From Dehalococcoides mccartyi (GTDB lineage: Bacteria; Chloroflexota; Dehalococcoidia; UBA2979): DNA of 64,000 nt. The notes beneath the pieces are model-generated. The model saw nothing but the letters and a program-made list of their open reading frames with translations, ran no database searches and was not told the DNA's origin. Made by a program: the position numbers and the translations under genes. The stretch lies in NCBI GenBank assembly GCA_945865925.1, contig CAMBFG010000001.1, positions 62,001-126,000 of the forward strand. The letters run 5' to 3'. Of this stretch, positions 54,963-63,651 are shown piece after piece; position 1 is the first letter of the stretch, and each line of letters starts with the position of its first letter.

Positions 54963-55714
54963 TTGTGGTACCCCTTGCGGTGGTCTGCGCCGAGCATCTG
55001 CATCTCCGCGACGACATCGATCTCTTCGTAGTGGCTGTGCGGCTGGATCGGCATGCGCGCCATCTTCATGTGCGTGAGCGCGATGTCACCCACGACGACG
55101 TTGCGGAATGGCTCGAGAGCCTCGACCACGCGCTCACGGCTGCCCTTGCCGGTGAAGAAGGCGATGTCCACCTGGGGGACGAAGCGGTCACCGTCCGGGG
55201 TGATCAACGGGTCGTCCTTCATCACCTCGGACACTTTGGGGACGCCGAGGCGTGCCTGGCGTCGGGCCTCCCGGTACATCGCGCCGTCGTCGACACCGAG
55301 GTAGATCCGCTCGCCCTCGGCGACGGAGAGGCCGCCGAGGTGAAGGGTGGTTGGTGGGATGCGACGGAGGCGGGGACTGGAGGAGGCGTAGAACGACTCC
55401 ACCTGGCTCCACATGATGTCCGCCGCACGCAAGAAGCCGATGCGGCACCAGTTGATGTGCAGCCACGAAATCGGCGCGACCTCGACCTCCTCCATGGAGG
55501 CGAGCTTGTCCAACAGCGGCTGGAGCGCCTCGAAGGTCGCGGGCGCCTCGATGCCGAGCGGCTGGATGTACTCGACGGGCACCTTCCAGTTGAACGAGCG
55601 CTCCTCCCAGAGGCCCCAGTAGTCGGGCAGCGCTCCGCGCCGCCCGAGGAAGTCGGACCAGTCGCGCTCACGCGCCTCGGCGTACTCAGCGGCGACATCG
55701 ATTTGCGTGGTCAT
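54959..55714 (-). CDS. 2H-phosphoesterase-like (LigT/2'-5' RNA ligase-type) protein, possibly inactive
   Basis: A 251-aa protein. A first H-x-N/T-like motif is in WLHINW near residue 84, and the region usually carrying the second PHxS/T motif reads [10 protein letters not shown], with Gln in place of His. The layout LGGLSV...IYLGV and the C-terminal HMKM resemble 2H phosphoesterases. Resemblance is moderate and the missing second His would argue against catalysis. It lies between the GNAT gene and carB in the pyr operon (overlaps at both ends), which is unusual. Confidence 0.5.
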
Positions 55715-56190
55715 GCTCGATCCGTCTCCTGGTAGATGGGGAGTTCGAAGGTGGTGCCGGGGTTGGTCAGCGGCACGAGCGCGCCGATCGAGGACAGGTA
55801 GGACAGGGCGGCTTCGTTGTTCTCGGGGAGACGCGCGCGGATGCGCTTGTAGCCCTTCGACCGCGCGAACGCGAGGCACTCTTCCGCCAGCCTCGAGGCG
55901 TGCCCCTGGCGGCGGTTTACCGCGCGGATCCATGCACCAAACGAGGCCTGGTCGGGCTCTTCCGAGTTGAAGTCGATCGCAGCGAAACCGAGGACGCGAC
56001 CACCTCGGTCGGTGTCTTCGATGACGAAGTAGGCGCCGGCTTCGCCCTGGCGCTCCATCTGCTGGAGCACGCGCGGCTCATCCCAGGTCCCGCGGAAGCC
56101 CACGGGCTCACTCTCGCGTTGGAGTTCGGTGATGATCTCGGCGATCGATCCGGCATCGGCCTTCGTGGCCTGCCGTGCGTTGAGTGCCAT
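55711..56190 (-). CDS. GNAT-family N-acetyltransferase
   Basis: A 159-aa acetyltransferase-fold protein. The acetyl-CoA loop is in RRQGHASRLAEECLAFAR (about residues 98-115; R-x-x-G-x-A pattern), with an N-terminal IAEIITELQRE helix and a C-terminal beta pair. ATG 56190 has GGGAGGGG four bases upstream; the frame to 56220 lacks support. It is 41 bases after carA. Its substrate is unknown, and its place in the pyr operon is unexplained. Confidence 0.8.
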   Translation of the reverse strand: MALNARQATKADAGSIAEIITELQRESEPVGFRGTWDEPRVLQQMERQGEAGAYFVIEDTDRGGRVLGFAAIDFNSEEPDQASFGAWIRAVNRRQGHASRLAEECLAFARSKGYKRIRARLPENNEAALSYLSSIGALVPLTNPGTTFELPIYQETDRA

Positions 56191-56231
56191 GTATCCCCTC
56201 CCACTATCCGTCGTCCGCAACCGGGCGCGCT

Positions 56232-57383
56232 CTAACGGGCGTGCCGGACGGCGTCACCCGATCGTACGGATGACATGAACCTGTCGAACAGAAACTCGGT
56301 GTCGTTCGGGCCTGGCGAGGCCTCAGAGTGGTACTGGATGGTGAACACGGGCTCACGGCGGTGCTGGAGGCCCTCCACCGTCCCGTCATTCAGGTGGACC
56401 TGGCTCGCGATGACGTCCGAGGCGAGGTGGTCGCCGTCGACGGCAAAGCCGTGGTTCTGGGCGGTGATGTAGACCCGGCCGGTGAGTTCGTCCCGGACCG
56501 GGTGGTTCGCGCCTCGATGGCCGAACTTGAGTTTGTAGCAGTCCGCGCCGAAAACCCGCCCGATGACCTGGTGCCCGAGGCAGATGCCCATCACCGGCGT
56601 GCGACCGATGAGACCTCCCGCCATCTCCACGACGTGGTCGAGCAGCATCGGGTCACCGGGGCCGGGGGAGATCAGCACGCCGTCCGGGCGCAGCGCGAGG
56701 ATGTCCGCAGCCGTCGAGGTATGCGGGACGGCGGTGACGGCGGCGCCTCGCTGCCGCAACAGCCGCATGATGTTGCGCTTCACACCGAGGTCGACGACCA
56801 CGATGCGCGGCGGCGGGCTCCCGTCCTCGGGCAGGTCGAGGATGACGCGCGGGTCGCGGAACTCGTACGGCGCGTTCGTGGAGACGGTCGCCACGTAGTC
56901 GACGGCGGCGTAGTCCGGTTCGCCATGGAGACGCGCGAGGGCTTCGTCGGTGGTCTCGTCGCGCGTGATCGTGCCCATCACGACGCCGCGCGAACGCAGG
57001 TGTCGCGTGAGCGCGCGCGTGTCCACCTCAGCGATGGCAGGGATGCCTCGGTCGGCGAGGTACTGGTGGAGCGTGCTGCGGGAGCGCCAGTGCGAGGGCA
57101 GGTCGGTCATCTCGCGCACGACGAAGCCGCGCACCTGGACCTCGCGACTTTCGTCGGAGATGTCGTCGATGCCGTAGTTGCCCTGGAGGGGGAACGTCGC
57201 CGTAAGGATCTGGCCTCGGTACGACGGGTCAGTGAGGGCTTCCTGGTAGCCGGACATCGAAGTGTTGAACACCACCTCGCCGTTCGCGTGACCGGCGGCG
57301 CCCACGCCCACGCCCTCGAAGGCCCGCCCGTCCGCGAGGACGAGGAGCGCGCGCGGGCGTTCCGTAGTGCGGAGCAGGCTCAC
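56232..57383 (-). CDS. carA: Carbamoyl-phosphate synthase small (glutaminase) subunit
   Basis: A 383-aa subunit that hydrolyses glutamine and channels ammonia to CarB. The N-terminal domain (GEVVFNTSMSGYQEALTDPSY) and the class I amidotransferase domain with the nucleophile in GICLGHQ (near residue 264) and the YHSEASPGP His/Glu region are present. GTG 57383 overlaps the pyrC stop (GTGA). The longer frame to 57611 lies inside pyrC. carA and carB are separated by the GNAT and 2H-like genes. Confidence 0.95.
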   Translation of the reverse strand: MSLLRTTERPRALLVLADGRAFEGVGVGAAGHANGEVVFNTSMSGYQEALTDPSYRGQILTATFPLQGNYGIDDISDESREVQVRGFVVREMTDLPSHWRSRSTLHQYLADRGIPAIAEVDTRALTRHLRSRGVVMGTITRDETTDEALARLHGEPDYAAVDYVATVSTNAPYEFRDPRVILDLPEDGSPPPRIVVVDLGVKRNIMRLLRQRGAAVTAVPHTSTAADILALRPDGVLISPGPGDPMLLDHVVEMAGGLIGRTPVMGICLGHQVIGRVFGADCYKLKFGHRGANHPVRDELTGRVYITAQNHGFAVDGDHLASDVIASQVHLNDGTVEGLQHRREPVFTIQYHSEASPGPNDTEFLFDRFMSSVRSGDAVRHAR

Positions 57384-58723
57384 AGCGTGACCACCCGTCC
57401 CGTTTCGTGTACCAGCCGCCCGGCGAAGACGGTGGCGACCACAAGGCCGCGCAGCGTCCGGCCGGCGATCGGCGTGTTCTTGCCCTTCGAGGCGAACGCC
57501 GCAGGATCGACCACCCAGTCCGCGTTCGGGTCGAGGATCGCGACATCCCCCGGCGCACCTGGCGCCAGCGTCCCGAGGCCATCGAAGCCCGCGCGGATAT
57601 CGAGGCCCCATGCGCGGACTGGGCCGATGGTCATGCGCTCGATCAGTGTGGGCAAGTCGATGTCACCCTCGTGGACGAGCTTCATGCAGAGCCCGAAGGC
57701 AGTCTCCAGCATCGTCAGGCCCGGGGCTGCGAGGTCGAACTCGATCTCTTTGTCGCCCTGGCCGTGCGGGGCGTGGTCCGTCGCGACGGCGTCGATCACA
57801 CCGGTGCGGAGGGCGATGCGCAGCGCGGCGAGATCAGCCTCCTCGCGCAGGGGCGGGTTCACCTTCGCGTTCGTGAGGTAGCGGATGCTGCGGTAGTCGT
57901 TGCCGAAGCCGACTTCCTCGTGGGTGAGGGTGAGGTGGTGTGGGGTGACCTCAGCGGTCACGTGTGCGCCTCGTGCCTTCGCCGCGGCGATGAGGGCGAC
58001 CGAGCCAGCTGTCGACACGTGGCAGATATGCAGGTGGCCGCCACTCAGTTCGGCGAGGGCGATATCGCGCGCAACGAACGTCTCTTCGGCACTCGCTGGG
58101 CGACCGCGGAGACCGAGGCGGGTGGCGACCCAGCCCTCGTGCATCTGGCCGTCGCGTACGAGGTGTGGGTCTTCGCAGTGCTGCGCGACGGGGAGCCCCC
58201 AGCGCGTGGCGTATTCGAGGGCGTGGCGCATCAGGCTGGGGTCCGCGACCGCGTCCCCATCGTCCGAGAGCGCCACGACGCCCGCGCCGGCAAGTTCACC
58301 GGCGGGCGCGAGTTCTGTGCCCTCGCGGTTGCGCGTGATGCAGCCGATCGGGAGCACGCGGATCAGACCGGAGCGCTCCGCCTCGCGGAGGACGGACTCG
58401 ATGGCGGGGCGACTGTCCATCGCCGGACGCGTGTTCGGCATCGCGCAGACAGTCGTGTAGCCGCCGCGCGCCGCCGCCATGGTGCCCGTGCGGATCGTCT
58501 CCTTGCCCTCGAAGCCCGGTTCGCGCAGGTGCGTGTGGAGATCGATGAACCCCGGCGTAACCACGAGGCCGGTCGCGTCGATCCGCTCGGCCTCGACGAC
58601 CATGTCGCCCTCGTTCGGGCCGACGCGCGAAACGCGGCCGTCCACGATGACGACATCGGCAATGCCGTCGCGGCCGAGGGCCGGGTCGATCACCCGTCCG
58701 TTGTGGATGGCGAGGGTGGCCAT
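57380..58723 (-). CDS. pyrC: Dihydroorotase, class I
   Basis: A 447-aa zinc amidohydrolase that cyclises carbamoyl aspartate. The metal-binding DLHTHLREPG (about residues 61-70), NTRPAMDS, and the DHAPH motif (near 312) mark a bacterial class I enzyme. ATG 58723 overlaps the pyrB TAA (TAATG). Class I enzymes often associate with aspartate transcarbamoylase, consistent with the neighbouring pyrB. Confidence 0.95.
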   Translation of the reverse strand: MATLAIHNGRVIDPALGRDGIADVVIVDGRVSRVGPNEGDMVVEAERIDATGLVVTPGFIDLHTHLREPGFEGKETIRTGTMAAARGGYTTVCAMPNTRPAMDSRPAIESVLREAERSGLIRVLPIGCITRNREGTELAPAGELAGAGVVALSDDGDAVADPSLMRHALEYATRWGLPVAQHCEDPHLVRDGQMHEGWVATRLGLRGRPASAEETFVARDIALAELSGGHLHICHVSTAGSVALIAAAKARGAHVTAEVTPHHLTLTHEEVGFGNDYRSIRYLTNAKVNPPLREEADLAALRIALRTGVIDAVATDHAPHGQGDKEIEFDLAAPGLTMLETAFGLCMKLVHEGDIDLPTLIERMTIGPVRAWGLDIRAGFDGLGTLAPGAPGDVAILDPNADWVVDPAAFASKGKNTPIAGRTLRGLVVATVFAGRLVHETGRVVTL

Positions 58724-59742
58724 TAGCGGTTCTCCTCGCCGGGCAACTCGGTGCGGCCAGAGAGCAGGTAGAGCAGCGCCATCCGCACGGCGACGCCGTT
58801 CGTGACCTGCTCCTCGATGATCGAGGAACTCCCGGAGGCGACCGTAGCGGCGATCTCCACGCCCTCGTTCTTCGGGCCGGGGTGCATCAGCAGGTGGCCC
58901 GGCTTCGCGCGCTTCAACCGCTCCGCCGTCACCTGGTAGAACTGCGAGTACTCATGCAGCGAGGGGAGCAGGCCGCCCTGCTGGCGTTCGCTCTGGAGGC
59001 GCAGCGCCATCACCACGTCGGCGCCTTCGATGGCGCGGTCGATCTCGGTCTCGATGATCACCGGAGGCAGCGCGGACTCGGCGTGCGCGGGACGGTCGCC
59101 CGGACGCAGGCCGCGAGGCAGCAGCGTCGGCGGGCCGCACACGACGACCTCGGCACCGAGCGCCGTGAGGCCCCACATGTCCGAGCGCGCGACGCGGGAG
59201 TGCGCGATGTCGCCCACCATCACCACGCGCTTGCCTCGGAGGTCGCCCACGCGCTTCCGGATCGTGTACAGGTCGAGCAGCGCCTGCGTCGGGTGGGCGT
59301 GCGAGCCGTCACCGGCGTTGATGATCGCGGCGTCCGTGTGGTCGGCGGCGAGATAGGCCGCGCCGGCCATCGAGTGGCGCATGACGATGGCGTCCGCGCG
59401 CATCGCCCGCATCGTGCGGACGGTGTCGATGAGCGACTCGCCCTTCACGACGCTCGAGGTCGCCGTGGTGATGGTGATGACGTCCGCGCCGAGCACCTTG
59501 CCCGCGAGTTCGAACGAGGCCCGCGTGCGCGTCGAGGGCTCGTAGAACAGGTTGACCACGGTGTAGCCGCGCAGCGCCGGCACGCGCGCTATCCGGCGGT
59601 CCAGGACCTCGCGCATGCGGTCGGCGAGCGTCAGCACCGTCTCGATCTCGTCGACATCGAAGTCGTCGAGGTCGAGCACATCGGTGTGCCGCCAGGCGGT
59701 CGGCTGAGTGCTGCGTGGGCGGGTCGGTGTTTCAGCGGTCAT
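58723..59742 (-). CDS. pyrB: Aspartate carbamoyltransferase catalytic subunit
   Basis: A 339-aa enzyme joining carbamoyl phosphate to aspartate. The carbamoyl-phosphate site [13 protein letters not shown] (about residues 67-79) and the aspartate-side HPGP segment are present, plus [15 protein letters not shown]. There is no pyrI regulatory subunit nearby. The N-terminal 18 residues are a Thr/Pro-rich extension. It overlaps pyrR by ATGA. Confidence 0.96.
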   Translation of the reverse strand: MTAETPTRPRSTQPTAWRHTDVLDLDDFDVDEIETVLTLADRMREVLDRRIARVPALRGYTVVNLFYEPSTRTRASFELAGKVLGADVITITTATSSVVKGESLIDTVRTMRAMRADAIVMRHSMAGAAYLAADHTDAAIINAGDGSHAHPTQALLDLYTIRKRVGDLRGKRVVMVGDIAHSRVARSDMWGLTALGAEVVVCGPPTLLPRGLRPGDRPAHAESALPPVIIETEIDRAIEGADVVMALRLQSERQQGGLLPSLHEYSQFYQVTAERLKRAKPGHLLMHPGPKNEGVEIAATVASGSSSIIEEQVTNGVAVRMALLYLLSGRTELPGEENR

Positions 59743-60287
59743 GCGGGCACCCTCCCGGAGACGACGATCACGCCGTCACTCCCGTCGAGTTCTTCCAGCA
59801 TCACGCGCACATCGTCGTGGGCGGACGTGGGGATGTTTTTGCCGACGAGGTCGGCGCGGATCGGCAGTTCGCGATGCCCCCGGTCGACGAGGACCGCGAG
59901 CCGGACGGCGCGCGGCCGTCCGAAGTCAGTCATACAGTCGAGTGCGGCCCGGACGGTGCGCCCGGTCATCAGGACGTCGTCCACCAGTACCACCGTCTTG
60001 CCCTCGATGTCGGGGAGGTCGCTCGGCTGCGGTGTCTGCTGGAGGCCGCGGTGGGCGAGGTCGTCGCGGTAGAGCGTGACGTCGAGCGCTCCGACCGGCG
60101 GTCGCGTGCCCTCGATCGCCTCAATCTGGTCAGCGATGCGTTGGGCGAGGACCGCGCCACCGCGTTGGATGCCGACGAGGGCGAGGCCGCTGGCGCCCTG
60201 GTTCGATTCCACGATCTCGTGGGCGATTCGCCGCACGGCGCGGCGGATGCCGTCCGCGTCCAGGACGTTGCCAGTCGAGGGGCTCAT
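59739..60287 (-). CDS. pyrR: Bifunctional pyr operon regulator / uracil phosphoribosyltransferase
   Basis: A 182-aa PyrR. The PRPP-binding signature is [18 protein letters not shown] (about residues 94-111). In Bacillus PyrR binds the pyr leader RNA when UMP is high and promotes termination. Here it is the first gene of the operon, behind a leader with a PyrR-type binding loop and terminator (60338-60518), so autoregulation is expected. ATG 60287 follows GAGGTG. Confidence 0.95.
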   Translation of the reverse strand: MSPSTGNVLDADGIRRAVRRIAHEIVESNQGASGLALVGIQRGGAVLAQRIADQIEAIEGTRPPVGALDVTLYRDDLAHRGLQQTPQPSDLPDIEGKTVVLVDDVLMTGRTVRAALDCMTDFGRPRAVRLAVLVDRGHRELPIRADLVGKNIPTSAHDDVRVMLEELDGSDGVIVVSGRVPA

Positions 60288-60337
60288 GAGCGCACCTCGA
60301 TCGCGGGGGTTGAGCGGAAGGGGGCCGGATACAACAA

Positions 60338-60362
60338 CGCCTCCCCGGGAAGCGAGGAGGCG
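60338..60362 (-). terminator. pyr operon attenuator terminator
   Basis: On the minus strand CGCCTCC and GGAGGCG form a 7-bp stem with an 11-base loop, followed by TTGTTGT. It lies about 50 bases before pyrR. Its loop contains CTTCCCGG, which is complementary to CCGGGAAG at the 3' side of the PyrR hairpin. Confidence 0.75.
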
Positions 60363-60440
60363 ACAGCGCCGGCGAGCGCTTTCGTGTACAAGGTCGGGCC
60401 GGCGCCCGAGGGCGTCTGCGTGTGCATTCCGCGTTCCTTC

Positions 60441-60458
60441 CCGGCCTCACAGGACCGG
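60441..60458 (-). promoter_or_regulatory. PyrR-binding hairpin in the pyr leader
   Basis: On the minus strand it reads CCGG-TCCTGTGAGG-CCGG: a 4-bp stem around a loop. Aligned with the Bacillus PyrR-binding consensus ARUCCNGNGAGGYU it matches 12 of 14 positions. Its 3' strand can alternatively pair with the terminator loop. Confidence 0.8.
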
Positions 60459-60467
60459 ACTTAAAGC

Positions 60468-60483
60468 AAACGCTGGGGCGTTT
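60468..60483 (-). promoter_or_regulatory. 5' hairpin of the pyr leader
   Basis: AAACGC-CCCA-GCGTTT on the minus strand, a 6-bp stem with a 4-base loop, lies at the very start of the predicted transcript, just before the PyrR hairpin. It may protect the 5' end. Confidence 0.45.
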
Positions 60484-60489
60484 CCCGGA

Positions 60490-60518
60490 AGGATACGCGC
60501 CGGTCACAACTCGCTCAA
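60490..60518 (-). promoter_or_regulatory. pyr operon promoter
   Basis: TTGAGC (-35), exactly 17 bases, TATCCT (-10) on the minus strand. Transcription would start near 60483, so the leader to pyrR is about 195 bases. Confidence 0.65.
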
Positions 60519-60529
60519 GAGGCGGCGTG

Positions 60530-60832
60530 TCAGGAGGTCGTGACGAACTCGATCGCGTCCCGCAGCAACGGGAGGTCAGAGGTGTATCCCGCAGGGCTGG
60601 GGCGGGTGACGACGACCCACTCGGCCATCGTGTTCTTGCCCACCACGTGGGGCGAGAAGCCCTTGCGGCGAAGGAGCGTCTGAACCTGAGCGCTGGGGAG
60701 TTTGATGACCAGATCGTCGCCCCTGGCGTAGGCGAACATCTTGTCTCCCACCATCAACGACTGGCCTTTGATCCGCACGCCGGGCTGGTCCCTGAGGGCC
60801 TCGAACAGCATTTCGATCAGCCCCTCGGCCAT
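60530..60832 (-). CDS. TfoX N-terminal-domain protein
   Basis: A 100-aa protein resembling the TfoX/Sxy N-terminal domain (MAEGLIEMLFEAL...GVRIKGQSLMVGDKMFAYARGDDLVIKLP, in the first half). The C-terminal TfoX domain is absent. In gamma-proteobacteria Sxy is a competence regulator; in other phyla these short forms have unknown roles. It starts three bases after the PAC2 stop and shares its transcript. Confidence 0.75.
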   Translation of the reverse strand: MAEGLIEMLFEALRDQPGVRIKGQSLMVGDKMFAYARGDDLVIKLPSAQVQTLLRRKGFSPHVVGKNTMAEWVVVTRPSPAGYTSDLPLLRDAIEFVTTS

Positions 60833-60835
60833 CGG

Positions 60836-61762
60836 CTACGGCTGCCCCTGCTGGCCGCGCTGCTCGCGGAGGAACCGTTCGAGGTCCTCCACCATCGAGG
60901 CGGCGTCCGGGAGTTCCTCCGAGGTTTGTGGCTCGTCGAGGGCTTCCTCGTCGTCGTCCTCTTCCTCGTCCGCGATCGAGGCGACCCGGCGGGCGTAGTC
61001 CGCGACCTCTGAGTTCTCCTCGATGTCGCCCGCCACCTGGGCCTCGAATCGGGCGGCGAAGACCTCCAGGTCGTGGAGGTTCAGGCCGAGGCCGAAGCCA
61101 CGGTTGAGCCGCTCGAGGAGGGCGAGCGAGCCCTTCGGGTTCGGGGTGCGCTGCACGTAGAACGGCATGTTCGCCCACAGGCTCGCCGTGGCGATTCCCT
61201 TGTCGCGCAGCGCCTGCGTCAGCACGCCCACGATCCCGGTCGGCCCCTGGTAGGTCGACCTCGTGCGGGTGGTGATGCCGAGGGGGCGCGCGAGCCAGTC
61301 GGCGGAGGCGGAACCGGTGATGCGCACCGGGCGGGCGTGACTCACCTCGGCCAGCAGGGCACCGAGGATGATCGCGCCTTCCACGTTGAACTTCTCGCAG
61401 ACGGCCATGACGCATTCCACGTAGGAGCGCCAGCCGGCGTGGGGCTCGATGCCGGAGAGCAGGATCACGTCCCGGTCGAGGGCCTCGGCGTGCTTGGACG
61501 AGAACAGGTTGGGGGGCCATTCGACGATGCGTTCGCCTCGTTCGAGGCGGACCTGCGGACGAATCTGCGTGAAGTCGTAGAACTCCTCGGGGTCGATGTC
61601 GCCGAGGACGTCGCAGCGCCAGCGGCGGTGGACGAAGCGGACGGCGCTACTGGCAGCCTCCCCGGCATCGTTCCACCCCTGGAATCCGGCGATGAGGAGC
61701 GGACGCCGGAGCGTCGGTTCCGCCGTGAGTCGGAGGGAATCGGGCAGGGGGACGTCAGGCAT
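60836..61762 (-). CDS. PAC2-family protein
   Basis: A 308-aa protein of the PAC2 (proteasome assembly chaperone-like) family. The N-terminal PLLIAGFQGWNDAGEAASSAV segment (split at residues 21-41) and the central GALLAEVSHARPVRITGSA are typical. The C-terminus ends in an acidic stretch (EEEDDDEEALDE, about 260-275) and a Gln-rich tail. Function in bacteria is unclear. ATG 61762 has TATCCT six bases before it, so the mRNA is likely leaderless. Confidence 0.85.
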   Translation of the reverse strand: MPDVPLPDSLRLTAEPTLRRPLLIAGFQGWNDAGEAASSAVRFVHRRWRCDVLGDIDPEEFYDFTQIRPQVRLERGERIVEWPPNLFSSKHAEALDRDVILLSGIEPHAGWRSYVECVMAVCEKFNVEGAIILGALLAEVSHARPVRITGSASADWLARPLGITTRTRSTYQGPTGIVGVLTQALRDKGIATASLWANMPFYVQRTPNPKGSLALLERLNRGFGLGLNLHDLEVFAARFEAQVAGDIEENSEVADYARRVASIADEEEDDDEEALDEPQTSEELPDAASMVEDLERFLREQRGQQGQP

Positions 61763-61768
61763 ACGGTC

Positions 61769-61774
61769 AGGATA
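61769..61774 (-). promoter_or_regulatory. -10 box for the PAC2 gene, leaderless
   Basis: TATCCT ends six bases before the ATG, identical in sequence and spacing to the box before prfA. No Shine-Dalgarno is present. Confidence 0.45.
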
Positions 61775-61809
61775 GCGCGCACGCCTCGAACTGCCTCGGG
61801 CAGGCGGCG

Positions 61810-63009
61810 CTAGAGCCGAACCCCCGCCAGATCGATGTTCGGCGTCCCTTCGAGGGCACGTTCGACCGCCCGGTCGACCATCGCCATCCCACGCTCGTTC
61901 GAGAGGTCGAGGGTGCCGATGAGCAGCACGCCTCGGTGGATCACCCAGAGGCTCCCCAGCACGTAGTCCTCGCGGCATTGGGCCAGCGAGTAGTCCTGCA
62001 CCCCGGCCGCGACCAGCGCCTCGTGGTAGACCTCGACGAGGTGCGCCTCGGCGGCGTTCGCGTCCGCGGGGGCCATATTCGGGCGGATGAAGTAGGCGAC
62101 ATCGATCATCGGACAGCCGATGGTCAGTGCCTGGAAGTCGAACATCGTGACGGTGCCCGCCTCACCCGCGGCGCTGTCGAAGAAGATGTTGTCCGCGCGG
62201 AAGTCGCCGTGGTTGAGCGTTCGAGGCGAGGCGAGACGGTGCAACAGCGCGAGCCCGTTCGCGTCCACCCATTCGAGCATCGCGCGCGACTCCGGTGACA
62301 TGCGTGCGCCAAAACGGGCTTCGAGGATCGGGCGCGCGCGACGGAACATCAGGTGGGCGATCTCGGCGCCCGTGTCCGCCTCGGCGAGCCATGGCCGGTT
62401 GAGCGCCGGGCTCTCCCAGTACGCCGCGTGGAAGCGGGCGAGCGCGCGCAATGCCGCCTCCGCCTCCGGGACGCTGACTCCGCGTACCTGGTCGCCGATG
62501 CGCAACCCGCCGAGGTCCTCCAGCAGCAGCGCGAAGCGGCGCTTGCTCTTGCCCGCCTGTTTCATCACGCGGTCGAGGATGCGCGCCGTGAAACGCGGAG
62601 GCAGGCGCTGGATCACCGCCTCGGCTGCCCGGTCGACTGCCGACGCCTCATCCAACCCGCCGAAGTAGCAGCGCGGCATCGGCACATCCGACAGGCTGGC
62701 GAGTTCGCGGTAGAAGCGGATCTCGCGCTCGTAGGCGGTGAACATCACACCGAGCGCCCGGTTCTCCGGCAAGGGTGAAGGAAACTTGGCGACGAGGGTC
62801 ACAGGGGCGCCCTCGGCCGGCCCCTCGTAGCGGGGAGTGATCCGGGCGAGTTCGCCGAGGAAGCCTTCGCCGACGCCCAGGGGCTCCGATGCGAACGAGG
62901 CGACACGACCGCCCAGAGACAGCGAGCCACCTTCGCGCAGGGCAGCGGTCAGCCACTCCGGCGTCAGGGCGGCGAGCGAGGTGGGGAGGGCGACGTCCGA
63001 GACGGTCAT
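61810..63009 (-). CDS. APH-like phosphotransferase
   Basis: A 399-aa kinase-fold protein of the aminoglycoside phosphotransferase / ecdysteroid-kinase-like superfamily. The catalytic loop is LNHGDFRADNIFF (about residues 265-277) and the metal-binding Asp is in MFDFQ. The substrate is unknown; in acyl-CoA-metabolising bacteria such proteins are often annotated near acyl-CoA dehydrogenases, but none is here. ATG 63009 has GGAGA four bases upstream; the longer frame to 63099 lacks a site. Confidence 0.82.
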   Translation of the reverse strand: MTVSDVALPTSLAALTPEWLTAALREGGSLSLGGRVASFASEPLGVGEGFLGELARITPRYEGPAEGAPVTLVAKFPSPLPENRALGVMFTAYEREIRFYRELASLSDVPMPRCYFGGLDEASAVDRAAEAVIQRLPPRFTARILDRVMKQAGKSKRRFALLLEDLGGLRIGDQVRGVSVPEAEAALRALARFHAAYWESPALNRPWLAEADTGAEIAHLMFRRARPILEARFGARMSPESRAMLEWVDANGLALLHRLASPRTLNHGDFRADNIFFDSAAGEAGTVTMFDFQALTIGCPMIDVAYFIRPNMAPADANAAEAHLVEVYHEALVAAGVQDYSLAQCREDYVLGSLWVIHRGVLLIGTLDLSNERGMAMVDRAVERALEGTPNIDLAGVRL

Positions 63010-63082
63010 GGGGTCTCCAGCGCTGGCAAGGGGCGAGTATGTCGGGGCGAAGGTGGCGGAGGCAACTCGGAAACAGCCCCCG

Positions 63083-63112
63083 TTGCCGGGTGACGCCACG
63101 TGATGTCATAAT
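63083..63112 (+). promoter_or_regulatory. Promoter of the RHH gene
   Basis: TTGCCG (-35), 18 bases, CATAAT (-10). The predicted start near 63119 leaves a short leader with GGAAGG before GTG 63138. Confidence 0.5.
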
Positions 63113-63137
63113 GACGCCATTCGGAAGGCGGGCACCC

Positions 63138-63647
63138 GTGCGCATCGATATCGCCCCCATCCTCGCGGCTTTCGACGACGCCCTCGCCCTCATCGAGGAC
63201 GGGGAGCAGCGGGCGCGCCTCGAGCGAGTGTTGCGGGCAGCCGCGCCCGCCGTGGAGGCTGCGGCGGTCGGACTCGTGCGCTCCGCAGCAGCCGAGGTGA
63301 ACGACGCCTCCGGCGGCGCCGTGCGCGCCGAGGTGGTGCACACGGCCGACGGTCCGGAACTGCGCGTGGAAGCGTTGTCGCCCATGGAGCCTTCGAGCAG
63401 CGCGCCCGACCTTGAGTTCGACGCGAGCGAGATTGAACGACTGACGCTGAGGTTACCCGCGGAACTCAAGGAGATCGCGGCTATCGCGGCGGAACAGGCC
63501 GGGGTGTCGCTGAACGCATGGCTGACCCGGGTGGTCTCGCAAGAAGCGGGGCGTCGAGGGCGTTCCAGCCGCTACGGCCGCGATCGCGGAGACCACGACC
63601 GAGGCGACCATGGCGGCAGCCAGACCCTGAAGGGCTGGATCGGCTAG
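63138..63647 (+). CDS. Ribbon-helix-helix (HicB/Arc-like) protein
   Basis: A 169-aa protein. The C-terminal part (about residues 97-142) reads LTLRLPAELKEIAAIAAEQ...SLNAWLTRVV, split here, a typical RHH DNA-binding fold. The N-terminal 85 residues are helical and Ala/Glu-rich, and a Gly/His/Asp/Arg-rich tail follows. GTG 63138 has GGAAGG upstream; ATG 63111 overlaps the -10 box and is less likely. It is probably a regulator of itself and the next gene, in a pattern seen with DUF4097 genes; no HicA-like toxin is visible. Confidence 0.75.
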   Translation: MRIDIAPILAAFDDALALIEDGEQRARLERVLRAAAPAVEAAAVGLVRSAAAEVNDASGGAVRAEVVHTADGPELRVEALSPMEPSSSAPDLEFDASEIERLTLRLPAELKEIAAIAAEQAGVSLNAWLTRVVSQEAGRRGRSSRYGRDRGDHDRGDHGGSQTLKGWIG

Positions 63648-63651
63648 CCCG

